Below, one piece after another: positions 62,476 through 64,000 of a stretch of DNA of 64,000 bases. The notes beneath the pieces are model-generated. The model saw nothing but the letters and a program-made list of their open reading frames with translations, made no database searches and was not told the DNA's origin. Positions within the stretch are counted from its first letter, which is position 1; the number at the start of each line of letters is the position of its first letter. Origin of the DNA: Bradyrhizobium sp. 138 (GTDB taxonomy: Bacteria > Pseudomonadota > Alphaproteobacteria > Rhizobiales > Xanthobacteraceae); the NCBI RefSeq assembly GCF_023074075.1, contig NZ_JADPKT010000091.1, forward strand, positions 124,001 to 188,000, given 5' to 3'. The position numbers and the translations under genes are program-made.

Positions 62476-63543
62476 ATGAACAAATCGATCCGGGAGCTTC
62501 GGCTTGTGGCTGAGGCATCTGTTTTGGCCATTGGGTTGCTGATGTCGTCAGGAGCTAGCGCGGACGATGATCTGATGAGAAACGCCAGGCAGATCTTCCA
62601 TCCGATCCCCTCAGTCATTCCTGCGGTAAAGGACAATCCAGTCACGCATGAAAAGGTCGAGCTTGGCAAGATTCTGTTCTTCGATCCGCGGCTATCGGCA
62701 AGTGAGATCATTAGCTGCAATACGTGCCACAATCTCGGCAGCGGCGGAGTCGATGCCGGTCCGACCTCAGTCGGTCACGGCTGGAAGGTCGGCCTACGTC
62801 GGGCCCCAACCGTCTACAACGCAGTGTTCAATGCGGCGCAATTCTGGGACGGACGCGCCGCGGACCTCAAGACGCAAGCAACTGGCCCTGTGCTGGCGAG
62901 AGCCGAAATGAATGCGACTCCGGATCGTGTGCTCGACACCTTGAATTCAATGGCCAGCTATGTCGTCTTGTTCAAAAACGCTTTCCCGAACGAAGCGAGA
63001 CCGGTCAGCTTTGAAAACTTTGCGAAGGCCATCGAGGCTTTTGAAGCGACTCTCATTACACCTGCGGCCCCGTTCGATCAGTATTTGGAGGGCAATACAC
63101 ATGCTCTCGATGATCAGCAGAAGTCAGGGTTGGCGCTGTTTATGGAGAAGGGATGCTCCTCTTGCCACAATGGAATCAATGTCGGTGGACAGGCCTACTT
63201 CCCGTTTGGCGTGATGAAGAAGCCTGATGCAACCCTGCTTCCGGAAGGCGATAAGGGCCGATTCGCGGTCACCAAGGCCGTCGGCGACGAATATGTCTTC
63301 CGCGCGGCGCCGTTGCGGAACGTCGCGTTGCGAGCCCCTTACTTCCATTCGGGCCAGGTTTGGAGCCTGAAGCAAGCTGTTGCCCTGATGAGTGAAATCC
63401 AGCTCGGCGCCAAGCTTAGCGATGGGGAAGAAAACGACATTGTCGCGTTTCTGCATTCGCTAACCGGGCGCCTACCTAAGATCGAGTATCCGATACTACC
63501 CACCCGTACCAACACGACGCCAAAGCCTTCAATAGACAGGTAG
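62476..63543 (+). CDS. Di-haem cytochrome c peroxidase (MauG/CcpA family)
   Basis: 355 residues. Signal peptide at residues 1-29 (MNKSIRELRLVAEASVLAIG, ending SSGASA), so periplasmic. Two haem-binding motifs are present: SCNTCHNLGSGG near residue 80 and GCSSCHNGINVGG near residue 230. Further family landmarks are KVELGKILFFDPRLSASEII, RRAPTVYNAVFNAAQFWDGR and RAAPLRNVALRAPYFHSGQV. It reduces hydrogen peroxide with electrons from cytochrome c. The length is normal and no lesions are seen. It stands alone next to a group II intron relict. Expression in low oxygen is plausible, but no clear FixK box was found. Confidence 0.92.
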   Translation: MNKSIRELRLVAEASVLAIGLLMSSGASADDDLMRNARQIFHPIPSVIPAVKDNPVTHEKVELGKILFFDPRLSASEIISCNTCHNLGSGGVDAGPTSVGHGWKVGLRRAPTVYNAVFNAAQFWDGRAADLKTQATGPVLARAEMNATPDRVLDTLNSMASYVVLFKNAFPNEARPVSFENFAKAIEAFEATLITPAAPFDQYLEGNTHALDDQQKSGLALFMEKGCSSCHNGINVGGQAYFPFGVMKKPDATLLPEGDKGRFAVTKAVGDEYVFRAAPLRNVALRAPYFHSGQVWSLKQAVALMSEIQLGAKLSDGEENDIVAFLHSLTGRLPKIEYPILPTRTNTTPKPSIDR

Positions 63544-63544
63544 G

Positions 63545-64000
63545 ATTAACAGCACCAGCTTCATGCCTTGCCGAATAGTAACAAATGAGACGCAAGAACC
63601 CGGCGTCCCGCACACGTCCTCAGCGGCTTGTCGGCGACCTTGCGTTTGATCGCGCCGCCGGACCTGGCCAGAAGCTGTAGCCCAGGAACTTGCGACCGAA
63701 CACACAGGCCACTGCGCTTTTGGTCTCGTTGACCGTCAAGCGCAGCCTGCCGTAGAGCCGCCGAAGCAGCGCCATCACCCGTTCACCCGCCCGGCGGCTG
63801 CGAACGTAGACGTTCGCATCGTCGGCGTAACGCACGAAGCAATGGCCCCGACGTTCCAGCGCCTTGTCCACTTCATCGAGCAGGACATTGGCCAGCAGCG
63901 GCGATAGCGGCCCGCCTTGCGGCGTCCTCATCGTACGCGTCTGGGCCACGCCACCGTCCATGATTCCACTGTTCAGATACGCCAGGATCAGCCGGATGAC
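63545..64000 (-). pseudogene. Group II intron reverse transcriptase/maturase, fragment at the window edge
   Basis: The minus strand reads VIRLILAYLNSGIMDGGVAQ at the right edge, then RTMRTPQGGPLSPLLANVLL, DEVDKALERRGHCFVRYADD with the catalytic YADD, ANVYVRSRRAGERVMALLRR, and SAVACVFGRKFLGYSFW. After FLGYSFW a frameshift breaks the frame (the correct continuation, IKRKVADKPLRT, is in another frame). The sequence ends near 63560 without the maturase and endonuclease domains. The N-terminal part lies outside the window. It is probably inactive. Confidence 0.85.

Noticed and set aside
1..64000. nod boxes, CRISPR arrays, tRNA or rRNA genes
   Set aside because: Looked for by eye and none recognised; a covariance-model scan was not possible.

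Overview
The window looks like part of the symbiosis island of a Bradyrhizobium-type rhizobium. Three things point there: the nif/fix gene content and order (nifDKENX with accessory genes, hesB-nifU-nifS-fixU, nifB-fdxN-nifZ, nifHQ, nifVW, fixBCX), a bacterial gibberellin (GA) biosynthesis cluster, and many decayed insertion sequences with old pseudogenes. No rRNA, tRNA or CRISPR array was seen.

Layout. 1-7.6 kb is a graveyard of mobile DNA: IS30, IS3 and IS21 fragments, a site-specific recombinase remnant with a 41-bp tandem duplication, a broken SF2 helicase gene and a broken HNH endonuclease gene, with only a Crp/Fnr regulator and a small DUF6894 gene intact. 7.6-16 kb holds sparse genes (radical SAM/SPASM protein, SugE-type SMR exporter, secreted nuclease, CbiM-like permease) between pseudogenes (phosphate permease, RMD1/DUF155). 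16.2-38.1 kb is the main nif/fix block, almost all on the minus strand: fixX-C-B with a decayed fixA, nifW-V, nifQ-H, a divergent peroxiredoxin, nifZ-fdxN-B, an S9 peptidase, an intact IS5-family element, fixU-nifS-nifU-hesB, and a divergent 196-aa unknown gene. 38.1-40 kb is a patchwork of transposon pieces. 40.1-48.8 kb is a visibly GC-richer GA cluster (idi, ks, cps, ggps, cyp117, sdr, fd, cyp114, listed left to right; transcription runs right to left). 49.4-49.9 kb is an antiporter remnant. 50-57.7 kb is nifDKENX followed by the DUF269, CCE_0567-type and fdxB genes. 58-64 kb holds transposon relics, two small unknown genes, a di-haem cytochrome c peroxidase and the edge of a group II intron reverse transcriptase.

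How it works together. The nitrogenase structural genes (nifHDK), FeMo-cofactor assembly genes (nifB, E, N, V, Q, X), Fe-S delivery genes (nifS, nifU C-domain, hesB), ferredoxins (fdxN, fdxB) and electron-supply genes (fixBCX) sit in separate operons. Six sigma-54 -24/-12 promoters (nifH, nifD, nifB, nifV, hesB, fixA/B) each have a TGT-N10-ACA NifA-type site 57-111 bp upstream of the -24 element. Two of those sites lie in divergent intergenic regions and could also serve the peroxiredoxin and the 196-aa gene.

Most notable: the GA cluster sits between nif operons but appears inactive for its final steps. cyp112 is absent, the SDR gene is broken by several frameshifts, and the ent-kaurene synthase frame runs without a stop into the isopentenyl diphosphate isomerase. 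A heavily decayed fixA still sits under an intact-looking NifA/sigma-54 promoter in front of fixBCX. All calls come from reading the sequence and from knowledge of families; no database search was run.
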